Assembly: GCF_003260125.1 (NCBI RefSeq)
Contig: NZ_QHKO01000001.1
Span: forward strand, 434,001 to 498,000
Length of the DNA: 64,000 nucleotides
DNA from: Lujinxingia litoralis
GTDB lineage: Bacteria > Myxococcota_A > Bradymonadia > Bradymonadales > Bradymonadaceae
Direction of reading: 5' to 3'
A program made the translations under genes and the position numbers. Positions within the stretch are counted from its first letter, which is position 1. Each line of letters starts with the position of its first letter. Below the pieces are notes generated by a model. It did not search any database. It saw only the letters and a program-made list of their open reading frames with translations, and was not told the DNA's origin. Positions 19,493 to 28,280 of the stretch are shown piece after piece.

Positions 19493-19604
19493 GGCGCCAC
19501 AGGGCCTGGCCGCTACCAGCATACACCTTAGCTGGCGCGGGCGGCCGCCCCTCTCCTAAGACTCACCCGGCTTACACCTCATCTCGCTGTTGCAGGAGGT
19601 CGTT

Positions 19605-19700
19605 ATGGCCACAACCTCACTTGTTCGTCTGCTGATCTCTCTGGTGCTTCTCTTAACCCTGGCGCTGAGCTCGGTATGGACCTGGGCCTCCCCGGGATAA
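19605..19700 (+). CDS. Putative 31-aa single-span membrane peptide
   Basis: A short frame starts at an ATG 5 bp after AGGAGG (19594-19599) and ends at TAA. The peptide is almost wholly hydrophobic (LVRLLISLVLLLTLALSSVW), with one Arg near the N-terminus and a TWASPG tail, as expected for a one-pass small membrane protein. I recognise no family. The strong ribosome-binding site and the compact membrane-span architecture are the evidence; there is no homology evidence. Confidence 0.5.
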   Translation: MATTSLVRLLISLVLLLTLALSSVWTWASPG

Positions 19701-19837
19701 CCCTTAACCCCCTCCCGGCCAGAATCGCGGCGTAAGGTTGTCGTCGGGCGGCCAACGGGTTAGATCCGCGCTGAAGTGGTCCGCGGGCTCATGCCGCCCG
19801 GCGGATCGTCCCCCGCGTCTAACCCCAGGAGTGCACG

Positions 19838-21409
19838 GTGACCACGCCGCAGCTCGACACCATCGTCCGGCTCATTGAAACCGCCCAGCAGGCCCACGCC
19901 CTCAGCGACCGCGCCCTGGTCGCCGCCATCCAACTCTTCTCGCGCACCGGGGAGCTGCCCCAGGCCGCCGTCGAAGAGGACCAGGTCGCCCGGGCCGTGC
20001 TCGCTGCCAGCTGGCTCCTCTTTGTCGCGGCACCGGCCCATACCCCCCGAGCCTTTGTCACCGCCTCCATGCACCTGGAGCTGGTCAGCGCCGGCGAACG
20101 TGAGTTCGACGCCATCTTCCCGGAGCTCGAAGCCCTCCTCGGCCAGGCGCCCGAACGCCCGGACGAGGCCCCGAGCTGGCTCCCGGCCTTCCTCGACGCA
20201 GCGCCCGCCGAACTCGACCTCAACGACGAGATCGTGGCCCTCGAAGAACACATCGACGCCCCCCTGCAAGTCCTGCGCGATCACCACGAAGCGTTTACCA
20301 ACGATGTCAGCGCGATGATGAACCTCATCGTCGCCGGCTTCGATCAGGACGTCAGCCGCGGCGCGCTCAGCGCACTGGACGCGCTGGATCTCCCCGCAGA
20401 CTTTAACCGTGACGACGCCAGCGCGCTGCGCGCGCTGGCCGATGAGCGCAACGCGCTGGGCGATATGCAGGCCACCGAGGCCCTCCTCTCCCGCTACCTT
20501 CAACTCCACCCCGACGACGCCCCGGCCCTGGTCGAGCGCGGCATCGCCCGCGGCGCCCTCGAAGACCTCACCGGCGCTCAGGACGACTTCGCGCGCGCCC
20601 TCGACCTCGACCCCACCCTGGTCAGTGCCCGCATCAATCGCGCCCTTACCCATCACGCCCTGGGCGAGATTGAACAGGCCCTTGAAGACTACGACGCCGC
20701 CCTGGCCGAGATCTCAGACGACGCCGACCTCTGGACCAACCGCGCCGTGGCCCGCTTCGCCCACAACAACTTCTCCGGCGCCATGGCCGACCTGAACCGG
20801 GCGCTCCAGCTCAACGACCGCCACCTGATCGCCTACTTCCAGCGGGGCAACGTGCGCCGGGTGCTCGGTGAAGTGGGCCACGCCCTCCAGGACTACGAAC
20901 GGGCCATCCAGATCAAACCCGACTTCGTCGACGTCTACGCCGCCCGGGGCTTTCTCTACCTTCAGCTCGAAGAGACCAAAAAAGCCGCGGCCGACTTCGG
21001 CCTGGCCATCGGCTTTGAGCCCGGCGAACCCATGCACTACTACAACCGGGCCCACGCCCGACTCCTCGACCAGGACTACAAGGGCGCCATCGCCGACTAC
21101 GACGCCGCCCTGGAGTTGGCCCCCGACGATGTGGAAGCCCTGACCAACCGCGGTGGCGCTCGCATGATCGACGGAGACCTCGAAGGCGCCGTCGAAGACT
21201 GGGAACTCGCCATCGAAATCGATCCTTACTACCCCTCGCCCTACCTCAAACGCGCGGCGATGTGGATCGCGGCCGAGGAGCATGAGGCCGCCGCCCAGGA
21301 TCTCTCCGCCGCCCTGGATTGCGCCCCCGAAGAGTGGGAGCACCGCAAAGAAGTGCAGGAGACGCTCAATGAATTGCTCAACGAGCTGGGGTTTGATCGC
21401 CCCGACTGA
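19838..21409 (+). CDS. Tetratricopeptide repeat protein
   Basis: The 523-aa protein has no signal peptide and is probably cytoplasmic. The first ~200 residues are a helical domain of unknown type. From ~205 to the end there are about nine consecutive TPR units (for example DAPALVERGIARGALEDLTG and DLWTNRAVARFAHNNFSGAM), with the typical Gly/Ala/Pro spacing. TPR arrays bind other proteins; the partner cannot be read here. The start is GTG with AGGAG 6 bp upstream (19827-19831). It is monocistronic and closed by a strong terminator. Confidence 0.88.
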   Translation: MTTPQLDTIVRLIETAQQAHALSDRALVAAIQLFSRTGELPQAAVEEDQVARAVLAASWLLFVAAPAHTPRAFVTASMHLELVSAGEREFDAIFPELEALLGQAPERPDEAPSWLPAFLDAAPAELDLNDEIVALEEHIDAPLQVLRDHHEAFTNDVSAMMNLIVAGFDQDVSRGALSALDALDLPADFNRDDASALRALADERNALGDMQATEALLSRYLQLHPDDAPALVERGIARGALEDLTGAQDDFARALDLDPTLVSARINRALTHHALGEIEQALEDYDAALAEISDDADLWTNRAVARFAHNNFSGAMADLNRALQLNDRHLIAYFQRGNVRRVLGEVGHALQDYERAIQIKPDFVDVYAARGFLYLQLEETKKAAADFGLAIGFEPGEPMHYYNRAHARLLDQDYKGAIADYDAALELAPDDVEALTNRGGARMIDGDLEGAVEDWELAIEIDPYYPSPYLKRAAMWIAAEEHEAAAQDLSAALDCAPEEWEHRKEVQETLNELLNELGFDRPD

Positions 21410-21466
21410 GCCGCACACGCCCCTCCCAAACCCCTGAAATCATTCCACAACATCCGCACCGCAACC

Positions 21467-21501
21467 AAAAAAAGCCGGCCCTCAAAGGGGCCGGCTTTTT
21501 T
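21467..21501. terminator. Bidirectional rho-independent terminator
   Basis: AAAAAAAGCCGGCCC pairs with GGGCCGGCTTTTTT across a small loop (stem 21468-21481 with 21488-21501), between the convergent TPR and M48 protease genes. Confidence 0.92.
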
Positions 21502-21519
21502 GTACCATCAACAGTCCTG

Positions 21520-22320
21520 TCAGAAGCGTGGCTTCATCGCCTCAAAGCTCTCCTGACCGGTCCGCGTGGGCTTATCCGGAATCTCGTCAATCAGCGCCTG
21601 AAGCCCCTCGATACGAGATTCCGGATGCGGGTGAGTCAGCAGAAACTCCGGCGCCCGCGCGCCCCCCTGCCCGGCGAGTGTTTCGAAAAAGCTCACAAAA
21701 CCCTGGGGGTTGTAGTCGGCGCGTACCATGTAGCGCAGCCCCCACTCATCGGCGTCGCGCTCGTGATCACGGCTGTACTTGAGCATAAAACCCTGGGCCA
21801 GCACGGTGCCCACAAGCTGACTCAAAAGCCCCGGATTCTGCCCCAGCGCGAGCTGCGCGATGGCATCGAGCCCATACGCGGTGACCAGACGCTGGGCAAT
21901 GTGCCGCCGGGTCACATGCGCCACTTCATGGGAGAGCACCGACACCAGCTCGGCCTCATTGCTCATAGCCCGCAGCAATCCGGAGTACACATAAATCCCC
22001 CCGCCGGGAATCGCGAAGGCGTTGATCTGGGAGGGATCGTCGACCACCTTAAACTGAAACGCCAATCCTTTGGGCCGGTTGGGCACCGCTCGCACCACCT
22101 CCATCCCCAGCTTTTGCACATAGGCCTGCACCTCCGGATCCGGATGCAGCGTAAGCTCCTGTTCCAGCTCCTGGGCCATCTGACGGCCCATGGCCACTTC
22201 GTCGCTCACCGGCACCAGCACATCGGCGGCCGCCCGACCCGGGGTGGTCGCACACCCCACGGCGTTCACGCCCGTGGTCAGCACCAACGCCGTCATCCAC
22301 ATCATCATCCATCGTCGCAT
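21520..22320 (-). CDS. M48-family metalloprotease lipoprotein
   Basis: This 266-aa protein is a zinc peptidase of the M48 family, similar to the N-terminal half of BepA and to LoiP, which act in outer-membrane protein quality control. It has a signal peptide and lipobox (AVGC), then the family region INAFAIPGGGIYVYSGLL. The zinc site SHEVAHV lies near residue 128, and the third ligand Glu in HERDADEWG. It lacks the C-terminal TPR domain of BepA. The ATG at 22320 has GGAGG upstream. It should degrade misfolded proteins at the outer membrane. Confidence 0.9.
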   Translation of the reverse strand: MRRWMMMWMTALVLTTGVNAVGCATTPGRAAADVLVPVSDEVAMGRQMAQELEQELTLHPDPEVQAYVQKLGMEVVRAVPNRPKGLAFQFKVVDDPSQINAFAIPGGGIYVYSGLLRAMSNEAELVSVLSHEVAHVTRRHIAQRLVTAYGLDAIAQLALGQNPGLLSQLVGTVLAQGFMLKYSRDHERDADEWGLRYMVRADYNPQGFVSFFETLAGQGGARAPEFLLTHPHPESRIEGLQALIDEIPDKPTRTGQESFEAMKPRF

Positions 22321-22540
22321 GTCGTCCTCCGTATCACTTCGTTCACAGGCGCCGGCCCGACTCCGGCCATCGCGCGCCAACTCTTTAGAACATCGCGGAC
22401 GCGATTACATTTAATCAAGCCCCTTGCTCGGACTCCCCGACCGGCGCTGGTCAGGAAGAACCCGGGCGCTTACGCTTGTTCTCTTTCACATCACCACACG
22501 AGGCCCTACTCGCCTCGCCATCTTCGCTCGGGAGTCTTCT

Positions 22541-22702
22541 ATGTGTCTTATCTGCGTGGAGTTCGCCAAAGAACGCATGACCCCTCCGGAGGCGCGCCGC
22601 GCGCTGGGGGAGATGATCGAGGGATTGGACCCGGACCACGTCGCCGAGGTCGAAGATATGCTCACCCGCGCCGAAGAAACCACCGACGACGACCAGGACT
22701 AA
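22541..22702 (+). CDS. Small protein with N-terminal MCLICVEF motif
   Basis: The 53-aa protein begins with a CxxC pair (Cys2, Cys5) at the extreme N-terminus, then a charged helical region (KERMTPPEARRALGEM) and an acidic tail. The ATG at 22541 has GGAG 6 bp upstream (22531-22534). I recall similar short MCLIC-type hypothetical proteins in deltaproteobacterial genomes, but no function. The vicinal-type Cys pair could bind metal or a redox group. A longer in-frame start at 22424 would give a leader with no features, so I rejected it. Confidence 0.65.
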   Translation: MCLICVEFAKERMTPPEARRALGEMIEGLDPDHVAEVEDMLTRAEETTDDDQD

Positions 22703-22752
22703 GCTCGCCCCGGGCCTGAGTCCGAGGCGTCGGCGACGCGCCACCGCCTCCT

Positions 22753-22800
22753 AAAAAAACACGCCCGGGGTGCCGCTTCCGCGGCGCCCCGGGCGTGTTC
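22753..22800 (-). terminator. Rho-independent terminator after ettA
   Basis: A long hairpin (AACACGCCCGGGG... with its complement ending GGGCGTGTT) is followed by TTTTTTT only on the minus strand, 20 bp past the ettA stop. Confidence 0.88.
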
Positions 22801-22819
22801 ACGTGGATCTCTACTGCGC

Positions 22820-24493
22820 TCAGTCGCGCTTGAGTCGCTTGTACTTGATCCGGCTCGGCCGCAGCGCCTCGGCGCCCAGGCGCTTCTTGCGATCGGCCTC
22901 GTACTCCGAGTAGTTGCCGTTGAACCACACCACTTCGCTGTCGCCCTCAAAGGCCAGAATGTGCGTGGCAATGCGGTCCAGGAACCACCGATCGTGGCTG
23001 ATCACCACCGCGCAACCCGCAAAGTCGAGCAGCGCTTCCTCCAGCGCGCGCAGCGTGTTCACATCCAGGTCGTTAGACGGCTCATCGAGCAGCAGCACGT
23101 TGGTGCCCTCCTTGAGCACCTTGGCCAGGTACACGCGGTTGCGCTCCCCACCCGAGAGCACCCCGGTCTTCTTCTGCTGATCGCTGCCCCCGAAGTTAAA
23201 CCAGGAGACATACTGGCGAGAGTTCACCGTGCGATTGCCCAGCTCGATCACATCCTGGCCCTCGCTGATCACCTCCCACACCGACTTCTCCGGGTCCAGC
23301 GGGCGACGCTGGTCGATATACCCCAGCTTCACCGTCTCCCCGATGGTGATCTCGCCACCATCGGGCACCTCCTCCCCGGTGATCATCCGAAAGAGCGTCG
23401 ACTTACCGGCGCCGTTGGGACCGATGATGCCGACGATACCCCCGGGCGGCAGGTTGAAGCTCAGGTCTTCGTAGAGCAGACGATCGCCAAAGGCCTTCAT
23501 GATCCCCTCGGCGCGAATCACCGTATCTCCCAGACGCGGCCCGGGAGGAATGGAGATCTCCAGCTCCCGCTCTCGCGTCTGCTGCTGCTCAGCAACCATC
23601 TTCTCGTAAGCGCTGATACGCGCCTTCGACTTGGCCTGACGCGCCTTCGGCGAGGATCGAATCCACTCCAGCTCCGCCGCCAGCGCTTTCTGGCGCTTCG
23701 ACTCACTCTTCTCTTCCTGGGCCAGACGCTTCTGCTTCTGCTCCAGCCACGAGGAGTAGTTCCCCTCAAAGGGAATCCCCTGACCGCGGTCCAGCTCCAG
23801 AATCCACCCGGCCACGTTATCCAGGAAATAACGATCGTGGGTCACGGCGATGACCGTCCCCTCGTACTGAGCCAGATGCTGCTCCAGCCAGCCCACCGAC
23901 TCGGCGTCCAGGTGGTTGGTCGGCTCATCAAGCAGCAGCACATCGGGCTCCTGCAAAAGCAGACGGCACAACGCCACGCGGCGACGCTCGCCACCGGAGA
24001 GCACCTCGATCTTGGTCTCCCCCGGCGGGCAGCGCAGGGCATCCATCGCCATCTGCAACTTGCTGTCGAGGTCCCAGGCGTTGAGATGCTCGATCCTCTC
24101 CTGGAGCTTGGCCTGCTTCTTCATCAGCTCATCGAAATCCGCATCCGGATCGGCAAACTGCGCGCTGATGGCCTCATAGTCCTTAAGCAGGTTGACCGTC
24201 TCCTGCACGCCTTCCTCGACCACCTCCCGCACGGTCATATTCGGGTCAAGCTCCGGCTCCTGGTGCAGGTAGCCAAAGCTCACGCCTTTATCCCGATGAA
24301 TCTCTCCCACGTAGTTGGGATCTTCGCCGGCAATGATCTTCAGTAGCGTACTCTTCCCGGAGCCGTTAAGCCCCAGCACGCCGATCTTCGCCCCGTAAAA
24401 GAAGGAGAGGTAAATGTCCTTGAGAACCTGGTGGTTCGGCGGATGAATCTTGCCGACGCCGACCATCGAAAAAATGATCTTGTTATCGCTCAA
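22820..24493 (-). CDS. ettA: Energy-dependent translational throttle protein EttA (ABC-F)
   Basis: EttA is a ribosome-binding ABC-F ATPase that gates entry into the elongation cycle according to ADP/ATP levels. The 557-aa product has two ABC domains with Walker A GLNGSGKST and GPNGAGKST, signatures LSGGERRRVALC and LSGGERNRVYLA, and Walker B LLLDEPTNHLD / LLLDEPSNDLD. The charged inter-domain linker (EEKSESKRQKALAAELEW) and the EttA N-terminus with GVGKIHPP are diagnostic. No transmembrane domain is present. Length matches E. coli EttA (555 aa). It is monocistronic. Confidence 0.96.
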   Translation of the reverse strand: MSDNKIIFSMVGVGKIHPPNHQVLKDIYLSFFYGAKIGVLGLNGSGKSTLLKIIAGEDPNYVGEIHRDKGVSFGYLHQEPELDPNMTVREVVEEGVQETVNLLKDYEAISAQFADPDADFDELMKKQAKLQERIEHLNAWDLDSKLQMAMDALRCPPGETKIEVLSGGERRRVALCRLLLQEPDVLLLDEPTNHLDAESVGWLEQHLAQYEGTVIAVTHDRYFLDNVAGWILELDRGQGIPFEGNYSSWLEQKQKRLAQEEKSESKRQKALAAELEWIRSSPKARQAKSKARISAYEKMVAEQQQTRERELEISIPPGPRLGDTVIRAEGIMKAFGDRLLYEDLSFNLPPGGIVGIIGPNGAGKSTLFRMITGEEVPDGGEITIGETVKLGYIDQRRPLDPEKSVWEVISEGQDVIELGNRTVNSRQYVSWFNFGGSDQQKKTGVLSGGERNRVYLAKVLKEGTNVLLLDEPSNDLDVNTLRALEEALLDFAGCAVVISHDRWFLDRIATHILAFEGDSEVVWFNGNYSEYEADRKKRLGAEALRPSRIKYKRLKRD

Positions 24494-24634
24494 CGGGCCT
24501 GCCCTCAGGTCAATGGATTCGCAACACAGATGGACTCGCCAGGCTGGCGAGCCACTTCACGTGGGCCGGATTATGAGCGGGGCGGCTCGGCCCCGCAAGC
24601 CCCGGCGCCCTTGCTTCACCAAAGATCCTCGCGC

Positions 24635-25837
24635 CTACGTTTTAAGGCGCGCCCGCAGCTCCGCCGGCGTCATCACCCCCTCGGCCTTCACCACGCGCAC
24701 CCGCTGGAGCTCCGAGGGGGACATATCCCAGTTTTGAAGCGAGGTCTGCAGGTATGCCGCGGCGATAGCCTCCACATCATCGCCCCCATCCATGCCCTCT
24801 CCGACCACCTCACGCACTCGCCAGCACGCTAGATCGGGGATCACGCGCTTCTCCTCGCGCCCCTCCAGATACCCCACCATCTGGTTGGCCATGCGCAGCT
24901 GCCGGATGCCGGACAGGGTCACGCTTGTCTGAAACCCGATCGCCAGCGAACTCGGCGCAGCGAGCAATGCATCGAAACGATCCCGGGCCAGCCCCAGCAG
25001 CACCACCTCATCGACCGCCCGCAACGTTGCCCTTCGTCTGGTATCGCGAAGTAGCGCCAGCTGCCCCAGCACGCTCCCCGCTCCAACACGTGCCAGGCGA
25101 TAGACCCTCTCTCCCACAGCCCGCAACACATCCACCCACCCCTCAACCACCACAAACGCCGCCCGGGCAGGCTCGTCCTGCACACAAATGGTCTCACCGG
25201 GCGCAAAACGACGGGCCACCGTAGCGCTTTGAAATACCTCGAGCTCCCGGGCCGAAAACGACGCGAGCGCGCCACTCGCCAGCAACGCCACCGGGCCGCG
25301 ATGGGGCCGACCGCGGGTGGCCCCCGAACAAAGCTCCTTCAAGCTGGGCTGGCGAGGTTGTGTAGGCGCGCGCTTCCGAACCAGCAGCGCTTCGATCTGA
25401 TCGTTGGTACGCTCCAGACGTTCGGCCACGCGATCGGCAACCCCACGCACCAACCCGGAAAAGAGCACCGGGGCATTGGCCTGAAGTGACTGAACCATCG
25501 GGCGCTCCAGCACATAGATCCGGGCCTCTCCCTCCGCGACTACCGTGGCCGAACGCGGCGCCGGATCGAGCATGCTCATATCCCCAAACACATCGAAACG
25601 CCCCAACCGCCGAACCTCGGTCGCTCCGGCGCCACTTCGAATCCGTACGCTGAGCTCTCCCCGGGTCACAACCGCCAGAGAGTCCCCGGCATCGCCCTGC
25701 TTGCAGACCACCTCGCCAGCCTTTAGATCCCGCACTCGGAAGACCGACGCCAACATCCGACGTTCTTGTTCACTCAGGCGCCCGAATACAGCCGCCTTCC
25801 CCAACCACGAGATGTCCTCTGCCCTCGGTCGTTCCAT
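24635..25837 (-). CDS. Protein with two cyclic-nucleotide-binding domains
   Basis: The 400-aa protein has tandem cNMP-binding (CAP-type) beta-roll domains at ~15-135 and ~190-320. Domain 1 has VVCKQGDAGDSLAVVTRGELSV and FGDMSMLDPAPRSATVVA, a good phosphate-binding cassette. Domain 2 (ICVQDEPARAAFVVVEGWVDV, GQLALLRDTRRRATLRA) is similar. No kinase, channel or helix-turn-helix is fused, so it is probably a stand-alone sensor or adaptor. The C-terminal ~80 residues are helical. I used the ATG at 25837; the frame is open far upstream, but that stretch is antisense to the HAD gene. Confidence 0.85.
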   Translation of the reverse strand: MERPRAEDISWLGKAAVFGRLSEQERRMLASVFRVRDLKAGEVVCKQGDAGDSLAVVTRGELSVRIRSGAGATEVRRLGRFDVFGDMSMLDPAPRSATVVAEGEARIYVLERPMVQSLQANAPVLFSGLVRGVADRVAERLERTNDQIEALLVRKRAPTQPRQPSLKELCSGATRGRPHRGPVALLASGALASFSARELEVFQSATVARRFAPGETICVQDEPARAAFVVVEGWVDVLRAVGERVYRLARVGAGSVLGQLALLRDTRRRATLRAVDEVVLLGLARDRFDALLAAPSSLAIGFQTSVTLSGIRQLRMANQMVGYLEGREEKRVIPDLACWRVREVVGEGMDGGDDVEAIAAAYLQTSLQNWDMSPSELQRVRVVKAEGVMTPAELRARLKT

Positions 25838-25930
25838 GCGCCTCACCTCACCCCGGTAAACTCGCGCCGCGCCATGCCGAATCCCGCGACGCTGACTGCT
25901 TCCACAAGCCCCCCCACCTTGAGAGCCCCC

Positions 25931-26524
25931 ATGTCCGACTCCCCCATCCTGCTCTTCGATGTCATGAGCACGCTGGTGTACGACCCGATTGCGGCTGAGA
26001 TTCCGGCCTTCTTTGATCTTCCTCTCCCGGAACTCTTTCGCATCAAACACCCCACCGCCTGGGTGGACTTCGAGCATGGCGAACTCAGCGAAGAGCACTT
26101 CTACGAACTCTTTTTGCCGGAACCTCACGGCCCGGTTGATGGCGAAAAACTCCGGGACACCCTCTTCCAGGCCTACCGCTGGCTTGAGGGCATCGAACCC
26201 CTGCTCGCCGACCTTCAGCAGGCCCAGGTGCCCATGCACACCCTGTCGAACTATCCGGTATGGTACGAATTGATCGAGGCTCGGCTCAACCTCTCGCGCT
26301 ACCTGCCCTGGACCTTTGTCTCGTGCAACACCGGGGTTCGCAAACCCGATCCGCAGGCCTACGCCGGCGCCGCCCGCACCCTGGGAGTCGTCCCGCAACG
26401 CTGCATCTTTATCGACGATCGCCCGGACAACTGCCAGGCCGCCCGCCAGGTGGGCATGGGTGCGATCACCTTTGAACACGCCTCCCAGCTACGCGCCGAA
26501 CTCCAGATCCGCGGCGTCCTCTAG
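25931..26524 (+). CDS. HAD-superfamily hydrolase-like protein
   Basis: This 197-aa protein is a haloacid-dehalogenase-superfamily member (subfamily IA-like). Motif I is LLFDVMSTL: the nucleophile Asp is present but the usual second Asp (DxD) is Met. Motif II is near HTLSNYP, motif III Lys is in RKPDPQAY, and motif IV is IFIDDRPDN. The altered motif I suggests a non-phosphatase or specialised substrate. The start at 25931 gives a clean HAD N-terminus. The gene is convergent with the ATPase gene on the other strand and overlaps it by a CTAG palindrome. Confidence 0.85.
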   Translation: MSDSPILLFDVMSTLVYDPIAAEIPAFFDLPLPELFRIKHPTAWVDFEHGELSEEHFYELFLPEPHGPVDGEKLRDTLFQAYRWLEGIEPLLADLQQAQVPMHTLSNYPVWYELIEARLNLSRYLPWTFVSCNTGVRKPDPQAYAGAARTLGVVPQRCIFIDDRPDNCQAARQVGMGAITFEHASQLRAELQIRGVL

Positions 26525-28239
26525 GTCCGCTCCCCGGCACGCAACACCTGCCCGTCGAGCACCTCTTCCTCGCGGGCCATCAGCACCGCCGACTCCATAA
26601 AACTCTGGAGCTGGCGGACGTTGCCCGGCCAACCATAGCGCTCCATCCACTCGGCCAGCTCCGGCCCCACGCTGCGGCAGGCCGCGCTATGGCGATGCGC
26701 AAACTTCGCCAGAAAGATCCGCGCCAGCGGCAAAATATCCTCACGCCGCTCCCGCAGCGCCGGCACCTCGAGCACACCGGGCGCCAGAAGCTGATAAAGA
26801 TCCTCGCGCAGCACTCCTTGCTCACGCAGAGCCTGAAGATCGTGATGCGTACTGGCGATCAATCGCGTCTCAATACGGCGCCCCACCCCCTCGCCGATCC
26901 GTCGAACTTCGCCCTCCCGAATGACCCGCACGACCTTGCCCTGAATCAATGGCGAGAGGCGATCGATCTCATCGAGAAACACCGTCCCATCGCGCGCTAA
27001 TTCGAAGATTCCCTCCCGCGGCGCCACCGCCCCGATGAGCTCACTGGCCACACACCCAAAGAGTTCAATATCGACCAACTCACGGGGCACCTCGGCACAG
27101 TTCAACCGAATGAGCATCCCACCCTGCCGCCCTCCCAGGTGATGAAGCGCCCGCGCCAAAAGCTCCTTGCCGGTGCCCGCCTCACCGGTCATCAGCACCG
27201 GATCACAATCATCGACCCGGGCGTGCACCTCCTCATAGACCTGCCGCATTGCCGCGCTCTCGCAGACCAGATCTTTAAAGAGGTAGTGGCGCCGCTCCCG
27301 CTCCCGAAAATAGCGATTCTCCTCGATCGCCTCGGCCAATTGCCGCTCCAGACGATGCCGCTCACACAACGCGCTGGCCGGCGAATCGAAGATCCCATGC
27401 ACGCGCCCCAGAGCCTCACGATGCTCCGACGCCTCGCCAGCCAGCCTGCCCGAAGCAAAGAACGCTCCACAGGCCTGGTGCCCGTTGCCAAAGGGGATAA
27501 AAAGCTCCGCATCCTCCCCCTGGTGCAGACGCCAGACCGCATCACCGGCCTCGATCACCGCATGGCGAAGCTCCGGATCCCTAGCCAGCAGGCTGGACAG
27601 CGGCGCTGATTCCTGCCCGCCCGGCCGACTGGCCTCCGCTTCCTCGCAACGCCCGCACCAGATCACCTCATGATAAAAGGCGTCGTTTCCCGCCCACAGG
27701 ATCGTCGCCGAAGCCTCCACCTCCCGAAAGATACCCTGCTCCTGAAGCACCTGCTCCAAACGCGCCAGCAGCCCCTTCCAGCCCTCGTCACGGTTCAACC
27801 CACGATGCAGTGCCAGCGAGGCCAGCGAGGCCTCCGCCGACGCCGTTACTTCCTCGGCCAGCGGCACCCGCTCCAACTCACGCTGCCCGCCGAACGAGGT
27901 TGCCACGATCTCCAGCCGCACCCCCTGCGCCTCAAAGAGCACCCGGTCGCCGGCCCTCAACGCCCAGCGCATCGCCTGAAGCTCATCGTCGTCCCGGGGC
28001 ACCCGCTCCGGTGTGATGTCTTCGCCCTGGCGTTCCTGGCGTACCCCCTCGGGCTCATGACGCCACAAGAGCTGGGGCCCATGCTCGGCATCGTCGAGCA
28101 GCGCCGCCCACTCCCAGCCTTCCGCCGGACGCGTCAACGAGAGTTCCCCCGAGGCGTCTGTCCACAAGGAGACCCGCTCGCCCATCATCGCGTAGCGCTC
28201 CTCCCCCTCCTGTGTTGCCCACCGCAATCGCCACGCCAT
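26521..28239 (-). CDS. Sigma-54-activator-like AAA+ protein lacking GAFTGA and DNA-binding domain
   Basis: The 572-aa protein resembles an NtrC-type enhancer-binding protein but is degenerate. Residues ~1-320 are a divergent sensory region (FHA/GAF-like, no clear family), and ~325-560 an AAA+ domain. Walker A (GEAGTGKE) and Walker B (GTVFLDEI) are intact. Where the first gene of this window has GAFTGA, this one has SELIGA, and it ends right after WPGNVRQLQSF and one helix, with no C-terminal helix-turn-helix. It may be an ATPase that no longer activates sigma-54 or a regulator of another activator. The ATG at 28239 has GGGAGGG upstream. Confidence 0.88.
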   Translation of the reverse strand: MAWRLRWATQEGEERYAMMGERVSLWTDASGELSLTRPAEGWEWAALLDDAEHGPQLLWRHEPEGVRQERQGEDITPERVPRDDDELQAMRWALRAGDRVLFEAQGVRLEIVATSFGGQRELERVPLAEEVTASAEASLASLALHRGLNRDEGWKGLLARLEQVLQEQGIFREVEASATILWAGNDAFYHEVIWCGRCEEAEASRPGGQESAPLSSLLARDPELRHAVIEAGDAVWRLHQGEDAELFIPFGNGHQACGAFFASGRLAGEASEHREALGRVHGIFDSPASALCERHRLERQLAEAIEENRYFRERERRHYLFKDLVCESAAMRQVYEEVHARVDDCDPVLMTGEAGTGKELLARALHHLGGRQGGMLIRLNCAEVPRELVDIELFGCVASELIGAVAPREGIFELARDGTVFLDEIDRLSPLIQGKVVRVIREGEVRRIGEGVGRRIETRLIASTHHDLQALREQGVLREDLYQLLAPGVLEVPALRERREDILPLARIFLAKFAHRHSAACRSVGPELAEWMERYGWPGNVRQLQSFMESAVLMAREEEVLDGQVLRAGERT

Positions 28240-28280
28240 CGCACACCCTCCCGCAGAGCCACACCGCCACTAATCCATCA

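Noticed and set aside
22961..24346. 461-codon plus-strand frame opposite ettA
   Set aside because: It is antisense to an unmistakable ABC-F gene.
25838..26479. Long N-terminal extension of the cNMP-binding protein
   Set aside because: This part is antisense to the HAD gene, which has all four motif regions, and the extension has no domain.
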